64,000 nucleotides of DNA from Bacteroidales bacterium (GCA_029007825.1 JAQXIO010000023.1:25807-89806), one strand, 5' to 3'; counted from the first letter of the stretch, positions 38,000-48,524 are shown. Numbers and translations are program-made. The notes: generated by a model from the sequence alone, not told the origin.

Positions 38000-40552
38000 A
38001 TGATTCACAAATATTTGTATCTTCTTTTATTCAGCATATTTCTTACGAGTAAAGTTTTTGCAGATACCGCTGCTCAAACCATTATCAAGGGCACCGTTAC
38101 GGATTCATTATCGGGGGATGTTCTTCCTTATGTTTCGGTTTATCTGAAAGGAACTACGATCGGGGCTATGACGGATGATGACGGGAAATTCACCATTACC
38201 ACCACGTCATCTGCAACCGAGCTGACAGCTTCTTCTTTAGGCTATCAGGAAAAAACCATCAAGATTAAAACAGGAACTACTAACAATGTAAAGTTTGTAC
38301 TGGCTCCTACCTCTTATGAAATGGCCGAAGTGGTTATCAAACCAACCAAAGAAAAATATTCCAAAAAGAATAACCCGGCTGTCGAATTTATCAAGAAGGT
38401 AATCGATGCAAGGGACGAAAATGATCCGAAGAATCATGAATATTATCAAAACGAGCAATATGAAAAGATGACTTTTGCCTTAAACAACTTTTCGGAAGAG
38501 CAAAAGAAGAAATGGTTGTTCAAGAAGTTCCAGTTTATTTTCAATTACGTAGATACCTCGGAAGTATCGGGAAAACCGATACTGACTTTGTCTATAAAAG
38601 AGAAGCTGAAGGATTATTATTTCCGTAATTCACCGAAGAGCGAAAAAGAGTTAGTTAAGGCCGTCAAGCGCTCGGGTATAGACGAAATGTTCTCACAAGA
38701 GAGCTTACAGCAATTTCTGAACGAGGTGTTCAAGGATATAAATATTTTCGAGAATAATATTCCTTTATTTCTAAACCGTTTCGTAAGCCCGCTCTCGACG
38801 ATGGGTCCTTCTTTTTATAAATATTATATCGAAGATACGGTTATGATAAACGATCAAAAGTGCATGGATATGACTTTCGTCCCTTTTTCATCGGAGTCTT
38901 TCGGCTTTACCGGACATATCTATGTCACTCTCGATTCCACTTATTTCGTAAAACGTATCAAGCTCAACGTTCCGAAGGATATTAACCTGAACTTCGTCGA
39001 ACATATGACGATCGAGCAGGATTTCGACAGAGCCGATGACGGTACGCGACTGATTACCCGCGACGATATTACGGTCGAATTCAAAATCGTACCGGGGGGA
39101 CAAGGACTATACGCGCGACGAGTCACGACATACCGCAATCACTCTTTCGAGCCACCGGAAGTGACTGGGGTATTCGACACCGAAGAGAAGGTTATAACGG
39201 AGGACGACGCTATGATGAAGAGCGATATGTACTGGGCAGATAACCGCCATGAACCGATAAAGAGCAAGGAGAATGCGGTCGAAAAACTTATGAAGCAATT
39301 ACGCGAAGTCCCTGCATTTTATTACACGGAGAAGGTAATATCGGTTTTAGTAACCGGCTATATTCCAACAGCGAAAGAGAAAAGTAAATTCGATTTCGGT
39401 CCGATGAATACTACTATAAGCGGTAATGCTTTAGAGGGTGCGCGGTTCCGTGTCGGTGGTCTTACTACTGCCTACCTCAACAAACACCTTTTCGGGAAAG
39501 GTTATGTGGCATTCGGGACGAAGGACAAGAAGGTGATGTATTCCGCACAAGCGGAATATTCTTTCAAACCCAAGAAGGAACATGCCAACGAATTTCCGAT
39601 TCATTCCATAAGGGGATTATACAGTTACGATATCAACCAACTGGGGCAGCATTATCTATATACAAATATGGATAATATATTTCTTGCCCTGAAACGCCAA
39701 AGGGACGATAAAATTACTTATTTGCGGAAAGCTGAACTAAGTTATAACCGGGAACATCATTTCGGGTTGTCGTATGGGGTAGATCTCCGGTTTAAAAAGG
39801 AGTATGCAACGGAATATGTTCCGTTTAAACTGAAGGGTAACGACGGAAATATTTATCCGGTAAAGGATTATACGATGAGCGAACTGGAGTTCAGGGTGCG
39901 TTATGCTCCGAACGAAAAATTCTATCAAACCAAGGGGAATCGTTATCCGATTACACTCGACGCTCCGATCTTCACTTTATCACATACGGTAGGTGTAAAA
40001 GGTATACTGGGCGCCCAATATAATTACAACCGTACGGAATTCGGCTTCCAGAAACGATTCTGGTTTTCTGCATTCGGCTATACAGATATTATCTTAAAGA
40101 CCGGTAAGGTGTGGGATAAGGTTCCTTATCCGATGTTGCTTATCCCGAATGCGAATCTTTCTTATACCATCCAGTACGAATCTTATGCTACCATGAATGC
40201 CATGGAGTTTATCAATGATTTCTACGCTTCATGGGATGTTACTTATTTCGGGAACGGTATTCTGTTTAACCGGATTCCTTTGCTCAAATATTTAAAATGG
40301 CGCGAAGTTTTATCGTTCAGAGGTTTATACGGTCATTTAAGTTATAAGAATAATCCTTTATACAATGATGGTGTGTTCGTATTTCCGAACGGTACCTATG
40401 AAATGGGGAAAATGCCTTTTATGGAGGCAGGAGTCGGCATCGAAAACATTTTCAAAATACTCCGGATCGACTATGTCTGGAGATTAACTTATCGTGATCA
40501 TCCCAATATCAATAAGGGCGGCGTGCGGATCAGCTTGCATTTTACATTTTAA
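38000..40552 (+). CDS. DUF5686 outer-membrane protein with carboxypeptidase-like regulatory domain
   Basis: An 850-residue exported protein. The signal peptide ends near VFADT. It is followed by a beta-sandwich of the carboxypeptidase-D regulatory type (IIKGTVTDSLSGDVLPYVSV, near residues 27-105), as found at the start of TonB-dependent receptors. The long remainder is of the DUF5686 type and ends in barrel-like strands (GVRISLHFTF). There is no plug domain, so it is not a SusC receptor. The family function is unknown. The TSYEMAEVVIKPTKEKYSKK linker is typical. Confidence 0.85.
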   Translation: MIHKYLYLLLFSIFLTSKVFADTAAQTIIKGTVTDSLSGDVLPYVSVYLKGTTIGAMTDDDGKFTITTTSSATELTASSLGYQEKTIKIKTGTTNNVKFVLAPTSYEMAEVVIKPTKEKYSKKNNPAVEFIKKVIDARDENDPKNHEYYQNEQYEKMTFALNNFSEEQKKKWLFKKFQFIFNYVDTSEVSGKPILTLSIKEKLKDYYFRNSPKSEKELVKAVKRSGIDEMFSQESLQQFLNEVFKDINIFENNIPLFLNRFVSPLSTMGPSFYKYYIEDTVMINDQKCMDMTFVPFSSESFGFTGHIYVTLDSTYFVKRIKLNVPKDINLNFVEHMTIEQDFDRADDGTRLITRDDITVEFKIVPGGQGLYARRVTTYRNHSFEPPEVTGVFDTEEKVITEDDAMMKSDMYWADNRHEPIKSKENAVEKLMKQLREVPAFYYTEKVISVLVTGYIPTAKEKSKFDFGPMNTTISGNALEGARFRVGGLTTAYLNKHLFGKGYVAFGTKDKKVMYSAQAEYSFKPKKEHANEFPIHSIRGLYSYDINQLGQHYLYTNMDNIFLALKRQRDDKITYLRKAELSYNREHHFGLSYGVDLRFKKEYATEYVPFKLKGNDGNIYPVKDYTMSELEFRVRYAPNEKFYQTKGNRYPITLDAPIFTLSHTVGVKGILGAQYNYNRTEFGFQKRFWFSAFGYTDIILKTGKVWDKVPYPMLLIPNANLSYTIQYESYATMNAMEFINDFYASWDVTYFGNGILFNRIPLLKYLKWREVLSFRGLYGHLSYKNNPLYNDGVFVFPNGTYEMGKMPFMEAGVGIENIFKILRIDYVWRLTYRDHPNINKGGVRISLHFTF

Positions 40553-40720
40553 GTTTCTTTATCTCCGATCTGTATTTACTACAATCACCTACAGACAGGA
40601 GATTCTGTAAATACATTTATCTATATTCTATAGTTAACTACAAGTCTGAAAGTATAAGGGGATATAGTTAAACAGATCATAAAAAAAACACAAAAGGGCT
40701 CTATAATATATTACAAATTA

Positions 40721-40751
40721 TTTGTCTTATATCTTCTTTTCCCTAAATTTG
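40721..40751 (+). promoter_or_regulatory. Promoter of the structured RNA element
   Basis: TTTG (40721-40724) and TAAATTTG (40744-40751) are 19 bases apart, an exact Bacteroidetes match, with no long frame starting within 300 bases downstream. Confidence 0.65.
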
Positions 40752-40756
40752 CATTG

Positions 40757-41002
40757 GTTTATATACTTCATTGAGTTGAAGATGTAAATCTATTTTTTAT
40801 TTGAGGTCGTTTTTTTATCATCCCTATATTCCGAAATCTGGTAAATTTCATAAATGCTAAAAGGGGAAATAAGACAACGGACTTCACGTGACAATTATAT
40901 ATATCAGTATATATAAAGAAACGGACGTGAGGTTGTTGTTTATCCTTTTAGCAGGTTGACCAGAGCCCGGAATATGGATAACAACAATGCTCACGTCTTT
41001 TT
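40757..41002 (+). ncRNA. Structured RNA element: 6S-like rod or attenuator
   Basis: A rod can fold from ATATTCCG/CGGAATAT (40826-40833, 40968-40975), TCTGGT/ACCAGA (40837-40842, 40959-40964), a 13/6-base bubble, GCTAAAAGG/CCTTTTAGC (40856-40864, 40944-40952), ACAAC/GTTGT and CACGT/ACGTG, with an AU-rich tip. A rod with a central bubble is the 6S RNA shape. Alternatively 40924-40945 pairs with 40976-40997 to give a long hairpin followed by TTTTT, a terminator that excludes the inner rod. So it is either a free small RNA or a switch for the genes that follow. The start is set from the promoter and the end from the T-tract. Confidence 0.5.
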
Positions 41003-41101
41003 GCTTTAATTATTCGCCAATACAGTCCGCACTTACAAGAACGCTATTCTTAGACAATAATTAAGCAAAGGTACGAAAATTCATATACAAAATAAATTGC
41101 T

Positions 41102-41179
41102 ATGAATTCTGTACTATTATGTATAATTGCCCTAATAATTGCGGCAGCAATTATTTATATCAAGCCGCCAGATTTTTAA
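41102..41179 (+). CDS. Small membrane peptide of 25 residues, KdpF-like
   Basis: MNSVLLCIIALIIAAAIIYI then KPPDF. It is a single hydrophobic helix ending in IKPxxF, reminiscent of the KdpF ending IKPEKF encoded in this same window. It lies 43 bases upstream of the beta-propeller gene and 100 bases after the RNA terminator. Whether it is translated is unproven. No clear Shine-Dalgarno is seen, as is common in Bacteroidetes. Confidence 0.4.
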   Translation: MNSVLLCIIALIIAAAIIYIKPPDF

Positions 41180-41221
41180 AAAAAGAGAATAACCGCACAC
41201 CGGAAAGAACCGGACGCAGGC

Positions 41222-42043
41222 ATGAAGATCATTTACATTTCTCATGAAAATACGCTCGGATTCCGTCAACTCAATATCGTATCTTCATCGTGCGACCAAA
41301 AGGATGTGTCCGTTTTGTACCGGAGCAATCGCTTCAATACATCGCTGCTATCGTGGAACAGGGAGACGCGGGAGATTTATACGATCGATACCGACGAGCA
41401 TCTTACAGGCAACGAGATTACTCTATATTCATTGCCTTTAGAGGGCGGAGAGAGGAAAAAAATAACAACAGTAGAGGCCGACGAGGTAAAGATGCCTTTA
41501 AATGGGAAATATCTATTTTATATCCAAAGGGATGTCTATCATCAAATATTCCGTAAAAATCTGCAAAGCGGGGAAACCATTCAATTAATCCAACCAAAAG
41601 AGAATTTCGAAATAGAATGCTGGGACGTGGCTGCCGACGGTTCTTTTCTTATTTTTAAAACCAATGAAAAACAGCAAGCGAACGGAACTCCGGCGACTTA
41701 CCTCTATAAACTTTCGGGTGACGGTTCGAAGCAGACCCGACTGGCAAACCAACATAAGGATTTACCAATCAATTATTTAGCAATTTCACCTGACCAAAAG
41801 ATGATTTTAACAGGGAGCCATAACAGGGTTTGCCTTAGTAATATAAAGGGACAAAAGAGTTTTTGTGTAAAAAAATTCCCGACAGATTTCAAAATCGATA
41901 ATATTTTCTGGTGGCCGGACAGCAAAAAAATCTGTTTCGAATGCTATGACGAATGTTTTTTACATACCATGAACCTAAAAGGAAGAAAAAAGACCACGTC
42001 TTATCCTTCCATTTATTCAAAATGCTTAGTTATCAATACGTAA
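41222..42043 (+). CDS. Beta-propeller (TolB/WD40-like) protein of unknown function
   Basis: 273 residues with repeating strand blocks of about 40-45 residues (EITLYSLPLEGGERKKI, YLYKLSGDGSKQTRL, LAISPDQKMILTGS, FWWPDSKKICFEC), as in TolB/DPP-type propellers. No signal peptide is evident. It converges on the Kdp histidine kinase gene, with 19 bases between stops. The function is not known. Confidence 0.7.
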   Translation: MKIIYISHENTLGFRQLNIVSSSCDQKDVSVLYRSNRFNTSLLSWNRETREIYTIDTDEHLTGNEITLYSLPLEGGERKKITTVEADEVKMPLNGKYLFYIQRDVYHQIFRKNLQSGETIQLIQPKENFEIECWDVAADGSFLIFKTNEKQQANGTPATYLYKLSGDGSKQTRLANQHKDLPINYLAISPDQKMILTGSHNRVCLSNIKGQKSFCVKKFPTDFKIDNIFWWPDSKKICFECYDECFLHTMNLKGRKKTTSYPSIYSKCLVINT

Positions 42044-42062
42044 AGCTATAAAACAACGAAAG

Positions 42063-43775
42063 TCATACCGGAAAGCTTATCGTAAAACGACTTCCTTTAT
42101 CGACTTCGCTTTCGACCCGTATCGTTCCTCCATGCGCTTCTACAAATTCTTTCGATATCGCAAGGCCTAACCCGCTGCCTTGTACTTTGGTACCGGGAAC
42201 ACGGAAATAACGGTCAAAAATGCTTTGATGATAACGTGGGTCTATCCCCCGCCCAAAATCTTGTACAAATATTTCTACCTTATCTCCGACTTGTGCAGCT
42301 CCGATAATTACACGTGCATTTTCCGGCGAATAGTGTATTGCATTCGATAGCAGATTCGTTATCACCCATGCTATTTTTTCACTGTCAACGAAAAGCTTCG
42401 CTATCTTTTCGGGATATTCAACTTCTATATTACATTTAAAGCGTTCAGCGAGTACACGCGTTGCGTTTACGGCATAGTTTATAAGTTCAATGGGTTTCGT
42501 TATTTTGGGATTCAGTTGTAATTTTCCGGTTTCTACCTGCGTCATCTTCAACAGTTCTCCTGTTATGCTAAGGAGGCGTTCGCTGTTTTCCTTAATGCTG
42601 CGGGACAGAGCATGCTGCTCTTCGTTCAGATCCCCCACTCTATTATCTTCCAGTAATTTAAGACTCATCATTATAGCTGATATAGGCGTCTTCAATTCAT
42701 GGGAAATTGTCGAGATAAAAGTAGTCTTTGCCGTATCCAGTTCTTTAAATTCGGTTATGTTCTTCAGTAGTATTACATCTCCGATATATTGTTCTTTGGA
42801 TTCGCCCGTATTGATTACTTTTATCGGAATATATTTTGCCTGAAAATAACTTTCCTTATTATCGGCATAGATTTTCAACGGTTCCTTTTTCTCTCCGGGT
42901 TGTATCAATTCTCTTACGAGACGACGCAACAAATCATTTTTCAAAGCAAGGTCGGTAGCGGACTTTCCTATTACCTCTTCGCGTTTAAAATTCAGAATAT
43001 TTATCGCTTCATCGTTCACAAACAATATCTTACGGTTTTCGTCAAGCCCGATAATAGGTTCGTGAATGCTGTTCACTATGGCTTCTATATATTTCTTGGC
43101 CGATAATATATCGGCCAATATACTTTGCCTGTATTCCGACAATTTTTCGGCCATATTGTTAAACGATACCGCAACGTTCCTAAACTCGCCCGTGGCACGA
43201 ATACTCAACCGTTTATCGTAATTCCGGTTCGAAATCTCCACGATCCCATCCATCAGTTCTTTTATGGGCTTTGTTATGGATGCAGGAAATATAATCAATA
43301 GTGCGAGTGCTATGACTGCACATCCGGCTCCAATCAAAGATATCCAAAGCACAGCATGTTGTGCTGTTACTTCAGCAATCTTACTTTTTTCATATATGGA
43401 TGACATATTCAGTGTCATAATAGCATCGAGGTCTTCTCGCAACAACTGAATGTTTTCAGCTGTCAGCGTATCTTTTGCTTGTTGAAAGTGCATTGTCAGA
43501 CGAGCCGTTATTTCTCCTTCATCGGTTTCAGTGATATTCTGCTGCTGTTTTTTCAGGTTTTCAACAAAAATATTCCGAGCTCCGGTATCTTCATTCAAAC
43601 GATCGAGCACATAGATCATCTGTTTCGCATAACTCAAGGAGTTATAATTAGCGGCCAAAATATTCCGCGTATCGGCCGATACGGTTCTTATATAGGTAAC
43701 AGATACTACCAGAATCAAAACGATCATTGCGAAAAGCGCTCCTATACCATATGTCAGTTTGGTTTTTATTTTCAT
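42063..43775 (-). CDS. Sensor histidine kinase of the Kdp locus (HAMP-PAS-kinase)
   Basis: 570 residues. A first membrane helix (10-30), a periplasmic helical domain, a second helix (about 143-163), HAMP, PAS (about 235-350), the H-box TISHELKTPISAIM, and an ATPase domain with N-box (NLLSNAIHYS) and G-boxes (DFGRGID, GSGLGLAIS). It is the last gene of the kdp cluster, 17 bases after the KdpD sensor, which lacks a kinase domain. It probably receives the KdpD signal and phosphorylates the NtrC-type regulator encoded upstream of the operon. Confidence 0.88.
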   Translation of the reverse strand: MKIKTKLTYGIGALFAMIVLILVVSVTYIRTVSADTRNILAANYNSLSYAKQMIYVLDRLNEDTGARNIFVENLKKQQQNITETDEGEITARLTMHFQQAKDTLTAENIQLLREDLDAIMTLNMSSIYEKSKIAEVTAQHAVLWISLIGAGCAVIALALLIIFPASITKPIKELMDGIVEISNRNYDKRLSIRATGEFRNVAVSFNNMAEKLSEYRQSILADILSAKKYIEAIVNSIHEPIIGLDENRKILFVNDEAINILNFKREEVIGKSATDLALKNDLLRRLVRELIQPGEKKEPLKIYADNKESYFQAKYIPIKVINTGESKEQYIGDVILLKNITEFKELDTAKTTFISTISHELKTPISAIMMSLKLLEDNRVGDLNEEQHALSRSIKENSERLLSITGELLKMTQVETGKLQLNPKITKPIELINYAVNATRVLAERFKCNIEVEYPEKIAKLFVDSEKIAWVITNLLSNAIHYSPENARVIIGAAQVGDKVEIFVQDFGRGIDPRYHQSIFDRYFRVPGTKVQGSGLGLAISKEFVEAHGGTIRVESEVDKGSRFTISFPV

Positions 43776-43792
43776 AACCGAATCATTTGAGT

Positions 43793-44914
43793 TTAAGCCA
43801 TTACTATTAAATCTACATTCAAAAGTGACAAATCGTTCACCAGTTTCCTATAACGTGCCGCGGCCATTATATAGGGCCATTTACCAAAAGAAGGTTTGCC
43901 GATACAAACGGTACCGATCTGCCTGTCTTTACATACTTTTGCTATGGTCTCTATTATATTGTCCGATTGGATTTGCAACACCTCTCCTTTCAATTCGGAC
44001 GCCAGTTTAAAATGGTTAATCAGATAACGCTGATTCGCCAAAGAGATGCGGTCGTTGCTTTCACGGGGCGTTTGTACATAAAGCACAATAAATTTCGAAT
44101 TGTAGCGGGTTGCAAGACGCGCTACCTTACGAATTATTTTACGAGGTGTCTTTTCGTTGCTGCTTATACAGGCCATAAAACGCTCACGACGCACTCCGAC
44201 ATTTTCAATTACTTCGTTTTCGACTTTTTTCTCTACACGGAGCGCTACTTCTTTCAAAGCGAGTTCACGCAATTGCAGAATATTTTCGGCCTTAAAAAAG
44301 TTATCGAGAGCTACCTGTATTTTTTCAGGGCGGTAAATTTTTCCAGCTTTCAATCTGGAGACAAGTTCTTCTGCCGTTAAATCGATGTTCACAACTTCAT
44401 CGGCTTGCTCCAATACGCTATCGGGAATACGCTCCCGCACCTCTATCCCTGCAATGTCCTGCACTTCTTCATTCAGGCTTTCTATGTGTTGAATATTTAC
44501 CGCGCTAATTACGCTGATTCCTTCATCTAAAAGAGCAAAGACGTCTTGCCAACGTTTTTCATGGATGCTTCCCTCAACATTCGTATGTGCCAGTTCGTCA
44601 ACGATCACAACTTCGGGATGCCGCTGTATGATGGCTTGCAGATCCATTTCTTCCAGTTCTTTGCCTTTATAAAATATTTTACGGCGCGGAATAATGGGGA
44701 GTCCTTTAAGCTGTGCCTCTGTTTCGGCCCTTCCATGTGTTTCTATATAACCGATTTGTACATCGACTCCGTTTTTCAACAGTTCGTGCGCTTCCTGCAA
44801 CATACGGTATGTTTTTCCGACTCCGGCAATCATACCGATGTATATTTTAAATTTACCTCTCCGGGATTGCCTTATCATATCCAGAAAATGCTGTGCATTT
44901 TGTTCTTTGTTCAT
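43793..44914 (-). CDS. kdpD: KdpD N-terminal sensor plus USP domain, no kinase
   Basis: 373 residues containing the KdpD N-terminal domain with P-loop GMIAGVGKTYRMLQ and VDELAHTN, and then a universal-stress-protein domain (about residues 230-373). The four membrane helices and kinase domain of E. coli KdpD are missing, so the sensor is split from the kinase encoded next. The longest frame starts at 44974; MNKEQNAQHFLDMIRQ at 44914 fits the family. It is part of the kdp operon. Confidence 0.9.
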   Translation of the reverse strand: MNKEQNAQHFLDMIRQSRRGKFKIYIGMIAGVGKTYRMLQEAHELLKNGVDVQIGYIETHGRAETEAQLKGLPIIPRRKIFYKGKELEEMDLQAIIQRHPEVVIVDELAHTNVEGSIHEKRWQDVFALLDEGISVISAVNIQHIESLNEEVQDIAGIEVRERIPDSVLEQADEVVNIDLTAEELVSRLKAGKIYRPEKIQVALDNFFKAENILQLRELALKEVALRVEKKVENEVIENVGVRRERFMACISSNEKTPRKIIRKVARLATRYNSKFIVLYVQTPRESNDRISLANQRYLINHFKLASELKGEVLQIQSDNIIETIAKVCKDRQIGTVCIGKPSFGKWPYIMAAARYRKLVNDLSLLNVDLIVMA

Positions 44915-45062
44915 GTAAAAGTTTCTTTTTCCGAAAAGCCAGGAGATGGTCATAAATCCATCTCCCGGCTCCAAAGTTAATATAGTGAAGGATAAACAGC
45001 AATGAAATAACTATCATTTATCGCCTGACTTACCTAATTATCAAACAAGAAGCCGCTACCGC

Positions 45063-45767
45063 CTAATACATAAACGATAAACCTGCTACCAAGTGGGCAT
45101 CATTCCTTGCAGGTGCAAAGATCGGTTGCACGAAGAATGCCAAATTGTAATCACCTTTCAGTTTTATGGACTTGGCTGCTTTCACCGACACATCGGTTAC
45201 ATTAAATTTGTCGGAATAGATACTTTTCCATGGAGAAATGCCTAATCCGAAGGTGAGCATACACCATCTCACATCCCAGTCGTACATAAGATTGATATAG
45301 GTAGAGAACATACGATCTCCTTCCGCATCCCTATCACTATCGCCCCAGAACATTGTATTCCAGGTTACGGTAAGAGGAAATTTTTCTCCGAAAGAGTATC
45401 CGAGCGTTCCCTCAAGGTAATGGGATTGTTTATATTTGAAATAGGGATGTCCCTGTCCTGACCACCAATAATCGGTAAAGCCAACCTTAAATCCTGCAAC
45501 CTGATAAAAGAGGTTTAGGTCAAACTCTTTCGGAGCATTGGTAAAATCGGTACTTCCCCATGCTCCGAGCGTAAATCCATAACCGGAAACGGCAAAGGTA
45601 GGCTGTACGCTTATACCGGTCTGGTATTGACCTCTCCATACATATGAGCTTACTACATCTGCCCCGATTGTCAAATTTACCGGAGACTCTTTTTCTTCCG
45701 CATGTGCAACCATTGTTACAGTCACTGCGGCAAAAAATAAAATTACTTTTGCGTATATCTTTTTCAT
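45063..45767 (-). CDS. Porin-like outer-membrane protein in the kdp operon
   Basis: A 234-residue protein with a signal peptide (ends AHAEE) and barrel strands, beginning VNLTIGADVVSSYVWRGQYQ. That block is characteristic of TorF/gcw_chp putative porins. It ends HLVAGLSFMY, a typical barrel terminus. Its place between kdpC and kdpD suggests it helps K+ cross the outer membrane. That role is inferred from position only. Confidence 0.85.
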   Translation of the reverse strand: MKKIYAKVILFFAAVTVTMVAHAEEKESPVNLTIGADVVSSYVWRGQYQTGISVQPTFAVSGYGFTLGAWGSTDFTNAPKEFDLNLFYQVAGFKVGFTDYWWSGQGHPYFKYKQSHYLEGTLGYSFGEKFPLTVTWNTMFWGDSDRDAEGDRMFSTYINLMYDWDVRWCMLTFGLGISPWKSIYSDKFNVTDVSVKAAKSIKLKGDYNLAFFVQPIFAPARNDAHLVAGLSFMY

Positions 45768-45787
45768 TTTGGTTTTATTTTTTATGG

Positions 45788-45830
45788 GCAGACCTGTTCC
45801 GAGGTATCTGCCTTTCGGAGACAGGCCTGC
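45788..45830. other. Hairpin between kdpC and the porin-like gene
   Basis: GCAGACCTGT (45788-45797) and ACAGGCCTGC (45821-45830) form a 10-bp stem with one G-U pair in the mRNA. No T-tract follows in the direction of transcription, so mRNA stabilisation or differential expression is more likely than termination. Confidence 0.5.
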
Positions 45831-45838
45831 ATTTTTTG

Positions 45839-46414
45839 TTATTTTTTTACTTCTTCCAGAGCTACATTCAATTTTAAAACATTTACTTTGGGGGTTCCGA
45901 AAAGCCCTAATAAAGGCTTTTCGATCTGCTTATCAACGATGACGCTAATTTCTTCAAGGCTCATACCCCGTGCCTGTGCAACACGCTTCATCTGTACATA
46001 GGCTGCTTCGGGAGAGATGTGCGGATCTAATCCGCTGCCGCTTGCAGTTACCATTTCCGCCGGAACTTCCGCTCGTGACAAATAGGGGTGTTTTTCCAGA
46101 AATGCGGTGATACGGGCTTCTACTTCTTCCAGATATTCAGGATTCGTAGGACCTTTATTACTTCCTCCCGATCCACTTCCGTTGTAGTCAACGGCCGAAG
46201 GTCTTCCCCAGAAATAAATATCCTGCGTGAAGTTTTGACCGACGTTTGCCGCTCCTACTATTTTTCCGTTTAATTCCACTATTTGAGCATTTCCATTATT
46301 GGGGGTTACAATCATTGCAAATACCCTCAACACTCCTATATACGTCACCGACAGGAAAATGCAAAATACAATCGTTATCTTAAGCGATCTCAATAAATTC
46401 TTTTTCATAATCAA
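45839..46414 (-). CDS. kdpC: Potassium-transporting ATPase subunit C
   Basis: 191 residues. One N-terminal membrane helix is followed by the KdpC soluble domain ([38 protein letters not shown]). It assists ATP binding to KdpB in the high-affinity K+ pump. It overlaps the kdpB stop by four bases. Confidence 0.95.
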   Translation of the reverse strand: MIMKKNLLRSLKITIVFCIFLSVTYIGVLRVFAMIVTPNNGNAQIVELNGKIVGAANVGQNFTQDIYFWGRPSAVDYNGSGSGGSNKGPTNPEYLEEVEARITAFLEKHPYLSRAEVPAEMVTASGSGLDPHISPEAAYVQMKRVAQARGMSLEEISVIVDKQIEKPLLGLFGTPKVNVLKLNVALEEVKK

Positions 46415-48459
46415 ATAAATAAGGCGATAATCATATCTATTAACTTTATTCCGATAAAAGGTACCAGAACGCCACCCAGTCCGTATATCAAAAGATTACG
46501 ACGCAGAAGAGCCGACGCTCCGATGGGCTTATAGGCAACTCCTTTCAAGGCCAGAGGTATCAGCAGGGGAATAATAACCGCATTGAAAATCACCGCTGAA
46601 AGAATTGCACTTTCCGGACTGTGCAGGTGCATGATATTCAATGCTCTCAGTACCGGAATGAAGGTCATGAAAAGCGCGGGCACAATGGCAAAGTATTTAG
46701 CGACATCGTTGGCTATACTAAAGGTTGTCAGGGTTCCCCGCGTCATAAGGAGCTGTTTTCCTATTTCTACTATTTCTATCAGTTTCGTGGGATCGTTATC
46801 CAGATCGACCATGTTTCCAGCTTCTTTGGCGGCTTGCGTGCCGCTATTCATTGCGACTCCTACATTTGCCTGTGCCAATGCCGGGGCATCATTGGTTCCA
46901 TCGCCCATCATCGCCACCAACTTACCGTTTTGCTGTTCTTTACGGATGTATTCCATTTTATCTTCGGGTTTGGCTTCGGCAATAAAGTCATCAACGCCTG
47001 CTTTTTCTGCAATGTATTTCGCTGTCAAAGGGTTGTCTCCGGTCACCATAACGGTTTTTACGCCCATTTTACGCAGACGTTCGAAACGTTCTTGTATGCC
47101 GGGTTTTATTATATCTTGCAATTCGATTACCCCGATTATGGCCTCATTAATGGAAACGACCAGGGGAGTTCCTCCATCACCGGATATTGCCGTAATCTTC
47201 GTTTCAATTTCTTTCGGGAAAGTATTTCCTGCGGCTTCGCTAATTTTCCGTATGGCATCGAAGGCTCCTTTACGTATACGTGTGCCATCTGCCAAATCGA
47301 TTCCGGAGCATTTCGTTTCTGCCGTAAATTTTATCATTTTGGCTCCGGCGATTTTGAGGTCTCTCATTCTTAAACCTTTCTCACGGCCTAACTCGACAAT
47401 GGATTTACCTTCGGGTGTTTCGTCGGAGACCGAAGCCATCAAACATGCCTGTATAAATTCTTTTTCTTCCAGATCGTTGACGGGATAAAAGTTCGTTGCC
47501 TTACGGTTTCCGATGGTAATGGTTCCCGTTTTATCCAAAAGCAGCGTATCTATATCACCTGCCGTTTCTACGGCTTTTCCCGACTTCGTTATCACGTTGG
47601 CCCTCAATGCCCGGTCCATTCCGGCAATACCAATAGCGGAGAGCAAACCGCCGATGGTCGTCGGTATCAGACAAACGAAAAGCGAAATGAATGCTGCTAT
47701 GGTGATGTTGGTGCCTACATAATCGGCAAAGGGTTTCAAAGTGGCACATACGATGACGAATACCAAAGTGAATCCGGCCAACAGAATGGTCAAGGCTATT
47801 TCATTCGGGGTTTTCTGCCGCGACGCTCCTTCGACGAGGGCAATCATCTTATCCAAAAAGCTTTCGCCGGGCTGGGTAGTTACTTTTACCAGGATGTGAT
47901 CCGAAAGGATTTTGGTTCCTCCTGTTACCGAGCTTTTGTCACCTCCGGCTTCCCTGATTACCGGTGCACTTTCCCCTGTAATGGCACTTTCGTCGATCGA
48001 GGCGAGCCCTTCTATTATTTCGCCATCGGAGGGTATTACGTCGCCGGCTTCGCATTCAAAGACATCTCCTTTCTTTAACTGGGAGCTGCTGATCATTTTT
48101 ACTTTTCCATCTACGATCAGTTTCGCAGGGGTTTCTTCTCTCGTTTTACGCAAACTGTCGGCTTGTGCTTTTCCTCTTGCTTCTGCTATGGCTTCTGCAA
48201 AATTTGCAAACAGCAACGTGATGAAAAGAATGATAAACACTGCTATATTATAACCGACAGAGCCTTGTCCGGCGTTACCGCTAAAGGCAGTATAGATTGT
48301 CGCAACCAACATCATCAGGGTAGCTACCTCAACCGTAAACATCACCGGATTACGAAACATTGTCCGCGGATTTAATTTTACGAACGACTGTTTCAAACTT
48401 TCTATCACCAACTCTTTAGGGAATAAAGAGCTTTTCATATTCTGTTTCATATAATTCAT
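46411..48459 (-). CDS. kdpB: Potassium-transporting P-type ATPase subunit B
   Basis: The 682-residue catalytic subunit of KdpFABC. It has the phosphorylation motif [10 protein letters not shown], the actuator-domain TGES block (ITGESAPV), the P-domain [14 protein letters not shown] and seven membrane helices. It starts at the first of several close Met codons; the downstream Met at 48447 is possible. Confidence 0.97.
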   Translation of the reverse strand: MNYMKQNMKSSLFPKELVIESLKQSFVKLNPRTMFRNPVMFTVEVATLMMLVATIYTAFSGNAGQGSVGYNIAVFIILFITLLFANFAEAIAEARGKAQADSLRKTREETPAKLIVDGKVKMISSSQLKKGDVFECEAGDVIPSDGEIIEGLASIDESAITGESAPVIREAGGDKSSVTGGTKILSDHILVKVTTQPGESFLDKMIALVEGASRQKTPNEIALTILLAGFTLVFVIVCATLKPFADYVGTNITIAAFISLFVCLIPTTIGGLLSAIGIAGMDRALRANVITKSGKAVETAGDIDTLLLDKTGTITIGNRKATNFYPVNDLEEKEFIQACLMASVSDETPEGKSIVELGREKGLRMRDLKIAGAKMIKFTAETKCSGIDLADGTRIRKGAFDAIRKISEAAGNTFPKEIETKITAISGDGGTPLVVSINEAIIGVIELQDIIKPGIQERFERLRKMGVKTVMVTGDNPLTAKYIAEKAGVDDFIAEAKPEDKMEYIRKEQQNGKLVAMMGDGTNDAPALAQANVGVAMNSGTQAAKEAGNMVDLDNDPTKLIEIVEIGKQLLMTRGTLTTFSIANDVAKYFAIVPALFMTFIPVLRALNIMHLHSPESAILSAVIFNAVIIPLLIPLALKGVAYKPIGASALLRRNLLIYGLGGVLVPFIGIKLIDMIIALFI

Positions 48460-48524
48460 TTCAGTAATTCAGAAATACATTTATTTTCAATTATAAAAGA
48501 TTCCCACGTATCTCAAACATCAAT

